Positions 16,133-24,751 of a DNA stretch of 64,000 nt are shown here, one piece after another (the stretch's first letter is position 1; each line of letters opens with the position of its first letter). Source of the DNA: Novosphingobium rosa NBRC 15208 (GTDB lineage: Bacteria > Pseudomonadota > Alphaproteobacteria > Sphingomonadales > Sphingomonadaceae); the NCBI RefSeq assembly GCF_001598555.1, contig NZ_BCZE01000038.1:18681-82680 (forward strand), written 5' to 3'. The notes beneath the pieces are model-generated. The model was not told where the DNA came from. It saw nothing but the letters and a program-made list of their open reading frames with translations, and ran no database searches. A program made the position numbers and the translations under genes.

Positions 16133-18508
16133 TCAGTACTTCACCGAAAGCGTGGCCCCGAACGTGCGCGGCGGCCCGAGATATTCCGACAGCACCCCCG
16201 AGGTGGAGGGCGTGAGCAAATAGTCTTGATTGGTCAGATTCTTGCCCCAGATGGTCAGGCGCTGATGGCGGTTGGCGGTCTCGAAACCGATCGAGGCGTT
16301 GAGCAGGCCGTATTGGGGCACGAACAATTGCGCCTGCTGGGTGGCGCCGGTGTAATAGCCGTCGGTCCAGGCATAGGTCGTGTCGAACTGCAGGTAGCCC
16401 TTGCCGCCCACCGGCCTTTCATAGCTCACCGTGGCCGAGGCCTTGTGCGGCGGCGAGGAGCCCAGCGGATGGCCGGTGTTGTTGACCACCCCCGCCACGA
16501 AGAAATCGAGATAGGTGGTGTCCAGCCAGGCATAGCTGGCGTTCAGGGTGAGGCCCTTCACCGGATGCGCGGTCAACTCGGCCTCCACCCCGCGTGAGCG
16601 GGCCTTGCCGGCATTGGTGATCGTGCCCACGCCGGTGATGGTGTTCTGCACATACTCCTGCTTGTCGGTGTAATTCATCCAGAAGCCCGCGACATTCACC
16701 GCCAGCCGGTGGCGGAACCAGTCGCCTTTCAGCCCGATCTCGTAATTGGTGACCTTCTCGGGATTGAAGGGCGTGACGATGGATTTGAGATTGGAGGCTT
16801 CGGTGTTGTAGCCGCCCGAGGTGAAGCCCCGCGACCAGCTGGCATAGGTCATGAAACCGGCGCGCGGCTGCCAGGCCAGGATGGCGCGCGGCGTGAACTG
16901 GGTCCATGTGTGCGACAGATCGCCGGTGGCGAAGCTGTTGGCGGCGGCGATAAGATCGGTGCTGACCAGATTGCCGGTCTTCCGGTCGGAGGTATAGCGC
17001 CCGCCCAGAGTCAGGCGGAAGGCCAGCGGCAGGTTGAGCGTGCCATCGGCAAAGCCGGATATGCTGCTGGTCGTCACGCTCTGACTGGCCAGCCGGTTGG
17101 TGGCGGTGGCGCCGGTGATCGCGGCCAGACCTGTGGTGCCCAGCTGCCGGTTGGCGCCCTCATGCAGATAATAGACCCCGGCGGTGAGATGGCCCAGCCG
17201 CCATGCCGGGCTTTCATAGCGCAGTTCCTCGGTGAAGGTCTTCACATGATCGCTGTCGTCCAGCACGCTTTGCGAACCGCTGGTGAGATAGCGATAGGTC
17301 ACGCCGGTCTGCGAGTAACGGTCATGCGAGCGGGTCTCGCGATAGGCGGTGATGGCATGGAGCGAGCCTGCGGTGCCCAGATCGAGATCGCTGTGGTTGG
17401 AAACCCCCCAGATATCCCGCTGGAACCCTTGCGCCACGCCCAGTTCCGAGGTGCGGCGGTTGCCGTCCGAGCCTGCCCCCGCCGAGGAAAGCGTGCGCTC
17501 GCCATTGGCGTCATGGTTGTAGTCGAAGGAGAACAGCGTTTCAAAATTCTGGTGCCGGGCGCGCAGCTGCAGGCGGGTGTTGATCGTGTCGAGATCGTCC
17601 TCGGGCGTGCCGGTCAGGCGATCGTGGCCGAAGCCGTCGCGGCTTTCGCGCGAGACGGTGGCCTTCACTGCCACATTCTCGCTGACCGGGCCGGAGATCA
17701 TGCCGTCCAGCCCGAAGTCGTTGTAATTGCCGTAAGTGACGGCGCCGTCGAACTCGGTCTTGGTGAAGGAGGGCTTTTTCGTGGTCAGCACGATGGCGCC
17801 GCCGGTCACATTGCGGCCGAACAGCGTGCCCTGAGGCCCGCGCAGCACCTGCACCGAGTCCAGATCGTACAGCTTGAACACCGCTGCCGAGGCGCGGGTG
17901 ATGAACACATCGTCCAGCACGATGGCCACTGGCTTGTTGACGCCGATCTGGGTGAAGGTGTTGGTCGAGCCGCGCACGGCGATCGTCGGGCTGGCATAGT
18001 TGAAGCTGGAGACCAGCAGCCCCGGCGTCACCCGCGCCACATCGGAGAGCGCCTGCACGCGCTGCCTGTCGATCTGGTCGGCGCTCAGCACGGTGACGGC
18101 CACCGGCACATCGATCAGCTTTTCCGAGCGGCGCTGGGCGGTGACCATGATGTCCTTGTTGCCCGCGCCTTCCTCAGCGCCGTTTCCCGCGGCGGCCGTC
18201 TTACGCAGCACGATGGTGGTGCCCCGGTCGGATGCGACCTCCAGTCCGGTGCCCGCGATCAGCCTGTGCAACGCGGCATGGGGCTCCATCGCGCCATGGA
18301 CCGCATGGCCTTTGAGCCCGGCGGGAAAATCGGCGGGCGCGATCACCTGAAGCCCCGATTGCCGGGCGAAGGTGGAGATGGCCGCAGGCAGCGCCTGCTC
18401 CGCAATGTCGAAGCCGCGCAAGCCTGCCTGTCCTTGGGCCTGCGCCTGCGTGGAAAACGCCGCGACGCAGAGAAGCGCGCAAGGCGCCAAAGCGAATTTC
18501 GAAATCAT
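16133..18508 (-). CDS. TonB-dependent transducer-type receptor with STN domain
   Basis: A 791-residue receptor of the FecA type. After the signal peptide (MISKFALAPCALLCVAAFSTQAQA) comes an STN signalling domain (FDIAEQALPAAISTFARQSGLQVIAPADFPAGLKGHAVHGAMEPHAALHRLIAGTGLEV, split here only by length). The TonB-box region DIMVTAQRRSEKL and the plug motif LRGPQGTLFGRNVTGGAIVL follow, then the barrel. The STN domain binds the FecR C-terminus in the periplasm to switch on the partner sigma factor. FecR and the sigma gene lie directly upstream (18599-20141), completing the module, and the MBL-fold hydrolase follows. The start is the ATG at 18506-18508. The ligand is unknown; the plug resembles organic-substrate receptors more than ferric-citrate ones. 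Confidence 0.93.
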   Translation of the reverse strand: MISKFALAPCALLCVAAFSTQAQAQGQAGLRGFDIAEQALPAAISTFARQSGLQVIAPADFPAGLKGHAVHGAMEPHAALHRLIAGTGLEVASDRGTTIVLRKTAAAGNGAEEGAGNKDIMVTAQRRSEKLIDVPVAVTVLSADQIDRQRVQALSDVARVTPGLLVSSFNYASPTIAVRGSTNTFTQIGVNKPVAIVLDDVFITRASAAVFKLYDLDSVQVLRGPQGTLFGRNVTGGAIVLTTKKPSFTKTEFDGAVTYGNYNDFGLDGMISGPVSENVAVKATVSRESRDGFGHDRLTGTPEDDLDTINTRLQLRARHQNFETLFSFDYNHDANGERTLSSAGAGSDGNRRTSELGVAQGFQRDIWGVSNHSDLDLGTAGSLHAITAYRETRSHDRYSQTGVTYRYLTSGSQSVLDDSDHVKTFTEELRYESPAWRLGHLTAGVYYLHEGANRQLGTTGLAAITGATATNRLASQSVTTSSISGFADGTLNLPLAFRLTLGGRYTSDRKTGNLVSTDLIAAANSFATGDLSHTWTQFTPRAILAWQPRAGFMTYASWSRGFTSGGYNTEASNLKSIVTPFNPEKVTNYEIGLKGDWFRHRLAVNVAGFWMNYTDKQEYVQNTITGVGTITNAGKARSRGVEAELTAHPVKGLTLNASYAWLDTTYLDFFVAGVVNNTGHPLGSSPPHKASATVSYERPVGGKGYLQFDTTYAWTDGYYTGATQQAQLFVPQYGLLNASIGFETANRHQRLTIWGKNLTNQDYLLTPSTSGVLSEYLGPPRTFGATLSVKY

Positions 18509-18598
18509 CTGTTCCCCCGACCTTGGCTCGATGCAGCTGGTCAACGGTCATAGGATGCAGTCGAGGCAGGCTCCCGCCATTCGCCCGGCAAAAAATTT

Positions 18599-19594
18599 TC
18601 AGGGGCGCGAAATGACCAGATCCGCTCCATGCTGCGTGCAGCTCAGGCCAAGGCTGAGCGCGGCGTCATGGGCAAAACCTGCCGGGTCGCCCGTGGCGTA
18701 AACGCCGGAAATATGCAGCCCGGCGATGGAAGCATCGGCCAGCGTGATCTTCGTGTCGGAATAGCGGCTGAACTCCGCAGCGGCCTGCCCCAGCGTCAGC
18801 CCCTGAAGGTCGATGCGGCCCTGTCGCCAGGCCATCGCCCCGCTCATCTGCCCGGCGTCGAGCATGGCGATCACCGGGCTGGCGGCGGCATCGACGGTGA
18901 AGTCGACCCCCGCGCGGACCTGCCCCAGAACATCGTCCTTGCGCTTCACCTCGACCACGCCTTCGGTGACCAGCAGGCGGATCGCATCGGGCCCGGTGCG
19001 GCGCACCGAAAAGCTGGTGCCCACGGCGCGCACGCTCAGATCGCCGACATGGACGATGAAGGGCCGCGCGGCATCCTTGGCGACGTCGAACAGCGCCTCG
19101 CCCTCAAGCAGATCGATGCGGCGCAGGTCGCTGGTGATGGCGGGGCGCAGCTGCGTCATGGTGTTGAGCGTGATGCGCGAGCCTTCCTGCAGCGCGACAT
19201 CGCGCGTGGCGCCCTTGGCGGTGGCCAGCGTGACGGCGTCGGCGCCATCACCCCGGCGCAGCAGCGCAAAGCTGCCGAAACCCACCGCAGAAGCGGCGAT
19301 GGCCCCGGCGCTCGCAACCATCAGGCGGCGGCGCAAGGGGCTGGCCGGATGGTCCTGCGCCGCCGGGTAATCCTCTCCCAGCGCGCGGGCGCGATCGAGA
19401 TGCAGATCAACCGCCATGGCGCGGGCATAGGCGCCCGCATGCCGGGGATCGGCCTGCGCCCATTGCCTCAGCGCCGCGTCTTCCTCGTCGGAGAGCGGGG
19501 CGCGATCGATGCGGGCAAGCCAGTCGGCGGCGGCCTGTTCAATCTCGGCTGCGGTCGCGCGCGCGCTCGTCTGTTTGCTCGGCTGTCGGTTCAT
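18599..19594 (-). CDS. fecR: FecR-family anti-sigma factor
   Basis: A 331-residue inner-membrane regulator. The cytoplasmic N-terminal DUF4880-type domain (AAADWLARIDRAPLSDEED, then LRQWAQADPRHAGAYARA) should hold the sigma factor. One membrane segment lies at about residues 91-112 (LMVASAGAIAASAVGFGSFALL), and a periplasmic FecR domain follows (GATRDVALQEGSRITLNTMT, and LLEGEALFDVAKDAARPFIVHVG). The C-terminal part, which should contact the receptor STN domain, ends in an STN-like LGLSCTQHGADLVISRP. Its ATG lies inside the sigma-factor gene (56-base overlap), so the two are co-translated. Partner receptor: 16133-18508. Confidence 0.93.
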   Translation of the reverse strand: MNRQPSKQTSARATAAEIEQAAADWLARIDRAPLSDEEDAALRQWAQADPRHAGAYARAMAVDLHLDRARALGEDYPAAQDHPASPLRRRLMVASAGAIAASAVGFGSFALLRRGDGADAVTLATAKGATRDVALQEGSRITLNTMTQLRPAITSDLRRIDLLEGEALFDVAKDAARPFIVHVGDLSVRAVGTSFSVRRTGPDAIRLLVTEGVVEVKRKDDVLGQVRAGVDFTVDAAASPVIAMLDAGQMSGAMAWRQGRIDLQGLTLGQAAAEFSRYSDTKITLADASIAGLHISGVYATGDPAGFAHDAALSLGLSCTQHGADLVISRP

Positions 19595-20141
19595 GGCTGT
19601 CGGATGGTGTTACACGATGGTGCGCGCCGCGTCCAATGATGTGGCCCAGAACGCTTAGCGCCTTGCCGATGTGCTTTTCGACGGTGTTTTCCGAAAGGCC
19701 CATGCTGGCGGCGACCTCGCGCTGGCTCAGGCCGCGCACCTTGCGCAGCACGAAGGCCTCGCGGCGCTTGGGGGGCAGCGTGTCGATCAGTTCGGCCAGG
19801 CGGCCCAGTTCCTGCCGCCCCATCGCCACGGCTTCGGGCGAGGGATGGTCATCGGGCACCAGCAAGGCGTCGAATTCGGCCAGCGCGCTGAAAGCCACCA
19901 CCTTCGATTTGCGCAAGGCGTTCAGGATCACTGATTTGGCGACCTGAAAGAAATAGATGCGCGGGCTGTGAATATGCTCCACCGCTTCCAGCCCGGCCAG
20001 AATGGCGTAGCTTTCCTGGATGATGTCGTCGATCTCAAGGCCGGGGATCGCGCGGCGTGACAGCCAGCGGCGCAGCTCCGGCTCATGCGGCAGGATGTTC
20101 CGCATCAGCCAGCGGGCTCTTTGCGGTGTCGCCAGCGTCAT
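19539..20141 (-). CDS. fecI: FecI-like ECF RNA polymerase sigma factor
   Basis: A 200-residue ECF sigma factor. Region 2 is visible as LEIDDIIQESYAILAGLE and YFFQVAKSVILNALR; region 4 as DTLPPKRREAFVLRKVRGLSQREVAASMGLSENTVEKHIGKAL. The pairing with FecR and an STN receptor makes it the transcription arm of a cell-surface signalling system, presumably directing transcription of the receptor and MBL-fold genes. I used the ATG at 20139-20141; a TTG at 20162 is an alternative, and neither has a strong ribosome-binding site. The C-terminal tail overlaps the fecR start by 56 bases. Confidence 0.9.
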   Translation of the reverse strand: MTLATPQRARWLMRNILPHEPELRRWLSRRAIPGLEIDDIIQESYAILAGLEAVEHIHSPRIYFFQVAKSVILNALRKSKVVAFSALAEFDALLVPDDHPSPEAVAMGRQELGRLAELIDTLPPKRREAFVLRKVRGLSQREVAASMGLSENTVEKHIGKALSVLGHIIGRGAHHRVTPSDSHEPTAEQTDERARDRSRD

Positions 20142-20418
20142 GACCGGCCTGCCGCGTCGCAAGGTTGCGCGCCATGGCGGTCATCCCACACCGGATAAGA
20201 GGAGTTCGCAGCCATCGGCGCCTCTATCGGCAGAATGCATGACAAATTGAAGACGCGCGCGAGAGGAGATTTCCGTCACCGGCGCCGACAGGCAGTGGTC
20301 GGCCTCATATCCAGGGCAATCCGATGGGCAGCAGCTTTCAGGGAGCCCGTCTGGCCAGGCCCCTCTGCCACGCAAGCGTTTTGCTTTTACCGTCAGCCTC
20401 TCTTTCCGAGACCATGGT

Positions 20419-20904
20419 TCATGTCTGTGATTTCGTGCCGATCTCGACCGAAATGACCGGTCCCACGATGGCCTGGCGATACTGATGGCAAATGTCCTCA
20501 ACCTGATCGCGATCATGCGGAACCGGCAGTTGGCCCATCGCCATGAAGAAGCGGTCGTGCCGGGCGGGCGTCGACATCAGGGTCATCCGCGCGGGCGCCG
20601 CTGCGAGCGCGACGAAACCGTGCACGATGCCCCGTCCCACGAAGACATGGTCCCCTGCGGAGGCTGACAGCCGATCATCGCCGATGAGGAATTCAAATTG
20701 CCCTTCCGTGATCAGAAAGAGCTTGTCTTCCTCGAAGCTTATATGTGCCGGCGCTCCCTGATCGGGCGAAACCTGCATGGCCATCACCGTCATGGGCGCT
20801 CCCTCGCCCCCAAGCAGGATGCTGGCCTCGATGCCCGAGAAGGTCGCCGTGGCGCTCGCGGCCAGTTTGCCACTGGTGGACGGGATAGTCTGGTCTGGAT
20901 TCAT
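20419..20904 (-). CDS. Cupin-domain protein
   Basis: A 161-residue single-domain cupin. The two cupin motifs appear as PAHISFEEDKLFLITEGQFEF (first strand pair, with His and Glu ligands) and GDHVFVGRGIVHGFVAL (second motif, with His). There is no signal peptide, so it is cytoplasmic. Small cupins of this kind often act in sugar, aromatic or quercetin-like chemistry, but the reaction cannot be assigned. It is divergent from a LysR regulator (97-bp gap), the usual arrangement for a LysR-controlled gene. Confidence 0.85.
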   Translation of the reverse strand: MNPDQTIPSTSGKLAASATATFSGIEASILLGGEGAPMTVMAMQVSPDQGAPAHISFEEDKLFLITEGQFEFLIGDDRLSASAGDHVFVGRGIVHGFVALAAAPARMTLMSTPARHDRFFMAMGQLPVPHDRDQVEDICHQYRQAIVGPVISVEIGTKSQT

Positions 20905-21001
20905 CGATCATCTCCGCTGTGTTGTTCGCAAGCCGGGTAGCATCGATGGGGCAGGCGCATTATCCGGCCAATGCTGACCACATCATCCGGAATTCTGGAC
21001 A

Positions 21002-21880
21002 ATGCTCAAATTGGACCCGCTGCATGCATTCGTGGAGGTCGTGCGGGCCGGTGGTTTCGCCGCCGCCGCCCGCCGCATGAGTGTGCCACGCTCGACGATC
21101 AGCCTTCAGATCCAGACCCTGGAGGCGTCTCTTGGCACACGGTTGCTCAAGCGCTCGACGCGATCCGTCACGCTGACCGACGATGGTCGCCAGCTGTATG
21201 ACCGGGCCTCGTCCGCCATCGAGACCCTGACGGAAGCAGTCGGTTCGATAACATCGCGTCCCGGCGTTCTGAAAGGGCTGATCCGGATGACCGCTCCGGC
21301 TGACTTTCCCACCGATCCGCTCGCTGAAGCCGTGGCGGCTTTCAGTCAGGCCCATCCCGAAGTGCGGTTCGAGGTGACCTTGTCCAACGCCACGCTCGAT
21401 CTGGTTGCCGACAACATTGACATCGCGATCAGGATCGGCAGCAGCGGCATGGACACGGTGGAACGGCGGTTGACCGACATCGATTGGTGTTTCTGCGCGG
21501 CTTCGGCATGGATCGACCGGCATGGGGAGCCCAAACACCTTGACGATGTGGCGGCCTTCATTGCCCCGCCACCGCGCTTGCGCGGCTATCTGGAGCGTGC
21601 GGTTCTGGGCGGCGCAGCTCTTCCTCCGGCCGCGATGGTGATCGACAGCCATATCATGGCGGTTGATCTGGTGCGGCGTGGGGCGGGCGTTGGGCTGGTG
21701 CCGGCTGGTTTGATCCAGGGCCTTCTCGCATCGGGAGAGGTCAGGCCTGTTCTGAAGGCCACGATCTGTGCACGGACCCGGCTGGTGATGGCTTTTCCGA
21801 CACGTGCCGACATGGTTCCACGGGTCAGGGCCTTCGCGGATCGGCTGGCGGAGGGCTTCGAAAGGCCGACAACCCCATAG
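21002..21880 (+). CDS. LysR-family transcriptional regulator
   Basis: A 292-residue LysR regulator. The N-terminal winged helix-turn-helix is clear (LHAFVEVVRAGGFAAAARRM, SVPRSTISLQIQTLEASLG, TRLLKRSTRSVTLTDDG). The effector domain follows, with a typical hinge (GVLKGLIRMTAPADF) and NIDIAIRIG. It resembles the CrgA/DsdC-type group that often controls oxidoreductase or stress genes. It is divergent from the cupin gene and probably controls it. The 97-bp gap contains two ATCCGG copies about 25 bases apart that could be part of its site. Confidence 0.93.
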   Translation: MLKLDPLHAFVEVVRAGGFAAAARRMSVPRSTISLQIQTLEASLGTRLLKRSTRSVTLTDDGRQLYDRASSAIETLTEAVGSITSRPGVLKGLIRMTAPADFPTDPLAEAVAAFSQAHPEVRFEVTLSNATLDLVADNIDIAIRIGSSGMDTVERRLTDIDWCFCAASAWIDRHGEPKHLDDVAAFIAPPPRLRGYLERAVLGGAALPPAAMVIDSHIMAVDLVRRGAGVGLVPAGLIQGLLASGEVRPVLKATICARTRLVMAFPTRADMVPRVRAFADRLAEGFERPTTP

Positions 21881-22179
21881 CCGACAGCGGCCAAATCCCG
21901 GCGATGGGGCAGGCGATTGCACCTTATCACCTTGCGAGCGCGCTTGCCCTTGCCATCAAACGTGTCGCGGCGTGACGGATTCTCGGTTGGTCCAGAAACC
22001 GGCGCCATATCCGGTGTAAGGCATTCCAAATCTGGTTGCCTCGTATGTGCTGGACCGTCGACTGTTCAGGGCCACCAAAGATTGACCGCTTCTGGCGACC
22101 CCATCCTGCCCGTTGAATGGCGGCTCCCGACCTCACTCCGGCCAGTCCCGGGCAGGCAAACCGAGCCGGCAGCCTGTCA
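21881..22179. other. Intergenic region after the LysR gene
   Basis: About 299 bases between the convergent LysR and EmrA-like genes. I see no gene, no strong hairpin and no recognisable regulatory element. Short plus- and minus-strand frames here have no ribosome-binding site or domain. Confidence 0.5.
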
Positions 22180-23214
22180 TCAGCTTTGCGTTCGGACTGT
22201 GGGCACCACCGACATGCCCATGCGCAGCCGGTCCAGCCCCGGTTGCGCGGGATCGATGGCGATGCGCACGGCCAGCCGCTGGGTGATCTTGGTGAAATTG
22301 CCCGTCGCATTTTCCGGGGCGATCCCCGCAAAGGACGCGCCCGAGGCCGGGGCGATGCTCTCGACATGGCCGGTGAAGGTGATGCCGGGCGCCGCATCCA
22401 GATGGAAGGTGGCGCGCTGTCCGGGGCGGATCCGCGCGAGCTGGGTCTCACGATAGCGCGCCTCGATATAGGCCAGCGCCACCGGCACCACCGCCATCAG
22501 CGACGTGCCGGACTGGACATAATTGCCCACCCGCAGGGTCCGCTGGCCGATCACCCCATCCACCGGCGCGCGGATCTGCGTGTAGGACAGGTTCAGACTG
22601 GCGGCATCGACCGCCGCGCTCGCACGAGCGACAGCGGCCTGTGCTTCCTCGATCTGCGCGCGCAGGATCGGCAATTGGGCGCGGGTGGCGCCGTGGCTGG
22701 CGGAATCGCGGCGGCTGGCGGCTTCGTCAGCGGCAAGGCGCGAGGTGGCCTCCTGCTGCTCCTGCCGACTGGCCGAACCGTCGCTGGCCAGATCGCGATA
22801 ACGGCTGGCATTGGCCTGCGAGAGCATCACGGCGGCGGCATCGACCTGCGTCGTGGCGTGGGCCTGGGCGATCACATCGTTCTGCCGCGCCAGCTGGTGG
22901 CGCAGGCTGTCCGCCTTGGCCTGCGCGGCGTGAAGTTCGGCTTGTGCGGAGGCCAGCGCGACCTTGAAGTCGCGGTCATCGATCACGGCCAGCAACTGGC
23001 CTTTGCGCACGGCCTGATTGTCCGTGACCAGCACCTGAGCGATCTGCCCGGCGATGCGCGGCGCGACGGTGCTGGCATCGGCCAGCACATAGGCATCGTC
23101 GGTGGTCTGTTCGGCGGCGGCGCCTTCCTCATGGGTCGCGGCCCAGGTCGCGCCCATCAGGGCGGTGGCGATCAGGCCGCCCAGGGCGGTTTTGGCGGGC
23201 AGGGGCATGGGCAT
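22180..23214 (-). CDS. HlyD/EmrA-type membrane fusion protein
   Basis: A 344-residue periplasmic adaptor anchored by one N-terminal membrane segment (KTALGGLIATALMGATWAA). Then come a biotinyl-lipoyl-like region (DDAYVLADASTVAPRIAGQIAQVLVTDNQAVRKGQLLAVIDDRDF), an alpha-helical hairpin rich in Ala/Gln (residues about 75-190), and the second lipoyl half (LSYTQIRAPVDGVIGQRTLRVGNYVQSG). It links the inner-membrane EmrB-like pump to the outer-membrane channel. The ATG at 23212-23214 is 10 bases after the pump stop. It is the last gene of the operon, and the C-terminus VPTVRTQS fits EmrA-like lengths. Confidence 0.92.
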   Translation of the reverse strand: MPMPLPAKTALGGLIATALMGATWAATHEEGAAAEQTTDDAYVLADASTVAPRIAGQIAQVLVTDNQAVRKGQLLAVIDDRDFKVALASAQAELHAAQAKADSLRHQLARQNDVIAQAHATTQVDAAAVMLSQANASRYRDLASDGSASRQEQQEATSRLAADEAASRRDSASHGATRAQLPILRAQIEEAQAAVARASAAVDAASLNLSYTQIRAPVDGVIGQRTLRVGNYVQSGTSLMAVVPVALAYIEARYRETQLARIRPGQRATFHLDAAPGITFTGHVESIAPASGASFAGIAPENATGNFTKITQRLAVRIAIDPAQPGLDRLRMGMSVVPTVRTQS

Positions 23215-23224
23215 GGCAGGTGTC

Positions 23225-24751
23225 CTAGGCTGTCTTCGCGGGAGGGGGCGGGGGAACATGTTTGAGCAAAAGGGTCGGCACGATCAGCAAGGCCGCCAGC
23301 AACGCGGCCAGCCCATAGGCATCGGCGATGGCAAAGGTGACCGCCTGCGTTTCCGCCGCGGCGGGGAGGCCGGGCAAGGCAAGGCGCCCCGCGCGGTCGG
23401 CGATGGTGGTGAGATGGCTGGCCGTGCCCGTCACCAGCAAGCGTTCGACGATGGCGGCGCCCAGCACGCTGGCCAGCGTCTTGAGCGTGTTGATCAGGCC
23501 CGAATAGAGCGAGCCCTCGGCCGGCGAGACCAACGTGCTCACGGAAATATAGAGAAAGGGCACCACCGCCAGAGGCTGGCCGATCATCTGGCAGACCTGC
23601 GCCAGAGCGAACTCGCGCACCATCCAGCCATCGGTGACCTGCATGCCCAGCCAGCAGGAGGCGGCGATCAGCGCCAGCCCAAGGGCAACGACATGGCGTG
23701 CATCGACCCATTGCCGGTACAGCAGGGCCGACACCAGGGGCGCCAGCAGGATTTGCGGCAGGCTGATGATCAGGCCGATCGGCGCGATCTGCAGCGGGCG
23801 GAAGCGCTGCACCTCGGCCAGATGCGCGGCAGGCAGCAGGGCGCTGGCGATCACCACGATCAGAATGCCCATGAACAGCGGGAGGCCCAGCGCGAAATTG
23901 CGCCGCCCCACCATCTGCAGCTTCATGAAAGGCTGCGCGTGATGCCATTCGCTCAGCACGAAAGCGGCGATCAGCGCCACGCTGGCAACGCAAGCGCCCA
24001 GAATCAGGGGGGAATGGAACCAGTCGAGCCGCTCTCCCTCTTCGGCCGCGAAAGCCAGCAGCATCAGGCCGAGCGGGCCGGTGACCAGACCGGGGGCGTC
24101 CATCTCCTTCAGGCGTTCGGGGCGCACCGGGTCTTGCGGAATGCCCCAGAAGACCATGCCCAGCACCAGCACGCCAATGGGCAGCACCTGCCAATAGGTC
24201 AGGCGCCAGTCGCTCCAGCCGTCCATCCAGCTTGCGGCGAACCACAGGGCGAGATTGGGCGAGAAGGTGGCCGTCAGCGAATAGAAGCCCAGCCCCTGCA
24301 GCTTGATCGCCGGCGGCAGAAAGCGCAGCGCGGCACCCATCAGCAGGGGGATCATCGCCCCGCCCGCCAACCCCTGCAGGGCGCGCAAAGCCAGCAGCCA
24401 GCCGAAGGAGGGCGCCAGCGGCAGCAGCAGGGCGCAGAGCAGGAAGATAACGGTGATCGCCAGATGGAACCGCCGCAGCGAGAAGGTGGCGGCAAACCAT
24501 GAGGCAACCGGCATCGCCGCCAGTTCGGTCGCCGCATAGACCGTGCCGAGCAGATGGGCATCGTCGCCCGCAAGCCCGCGCGCTCCGGCGATATCGGTCA
24601 GGGTGATCCCGGTGACCCGGTCATTGAGGCCGGACATCATCGCCGCGATCAGAATGCCGCACAGCCCCGTCCCCAGACGCCAACCCCAGGCCGGGGCCGC
24701 AGGCGCCGAGGGTGGTGAGGCAACACCGGCCATGGACGCCGCCGCGCTCAT
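23225..24751 (-). CDS. DHA2/EmrB-type MFS drug transporter
   Basis: A 508-residue transporter with about 14 hydrophobic segments, as in the DHA2 (EmrB) family. The motif LRALQGLAGGAMIPLLMGAALRFLPP is the conserved MFS antiporter region. It exports drugs or other amphiphiles by proton exchange together with the EmrA-like adaptor and NodT channel of the same operon. The ATG at 24749-24751 overlaps the stop of the outer-membrane channel gene by 4 bases (ATGA), which fixes the start. The substrate is unknown. Confidence 0.92.
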   Translation of the reverse strand: MSAAASMAGVASPPSAPAAPAWGWRLGTGLCGILIAAMMSGLNDRVTGITLTDIAGARGLAGDDAHLLGTVYAATELAAMPVASWFAATFSLRRFHLAITVIFLLCALLLPLAPSFGWLLALRALQGLAGGAMIPLLMGAALRFLPPAIKLQGLGFYSLTATFSPNLALWFAASWMDGWSDWRLTYWQVLPIGVLVLGMVFWGIPQDPVRPERLKEMDAPGLVTGPLGLMLLAFAAEEGERLDWFHSPLILGACVASVALIAAFVLSEWHHAQPFMKLQMVGRRNFALGLPLFMGILIVVIASALLPAAHLAEVQRFRPLQIAPIGLIISLPQILLAPLVSALLYRQWVDARHVVALGLALIAASCWLGMQVTDGWMVREFALAQVCQMIGQPLAVVPFLYISVSTLVSPAEGSLYSGLINTLKTLASVLGAAIVERLLVTGTASHLTTIADRAGRLALPGLPAAAETQAVTFAIADAYGLAALLAALLIVPTLLLKHVPPPPPAKTA

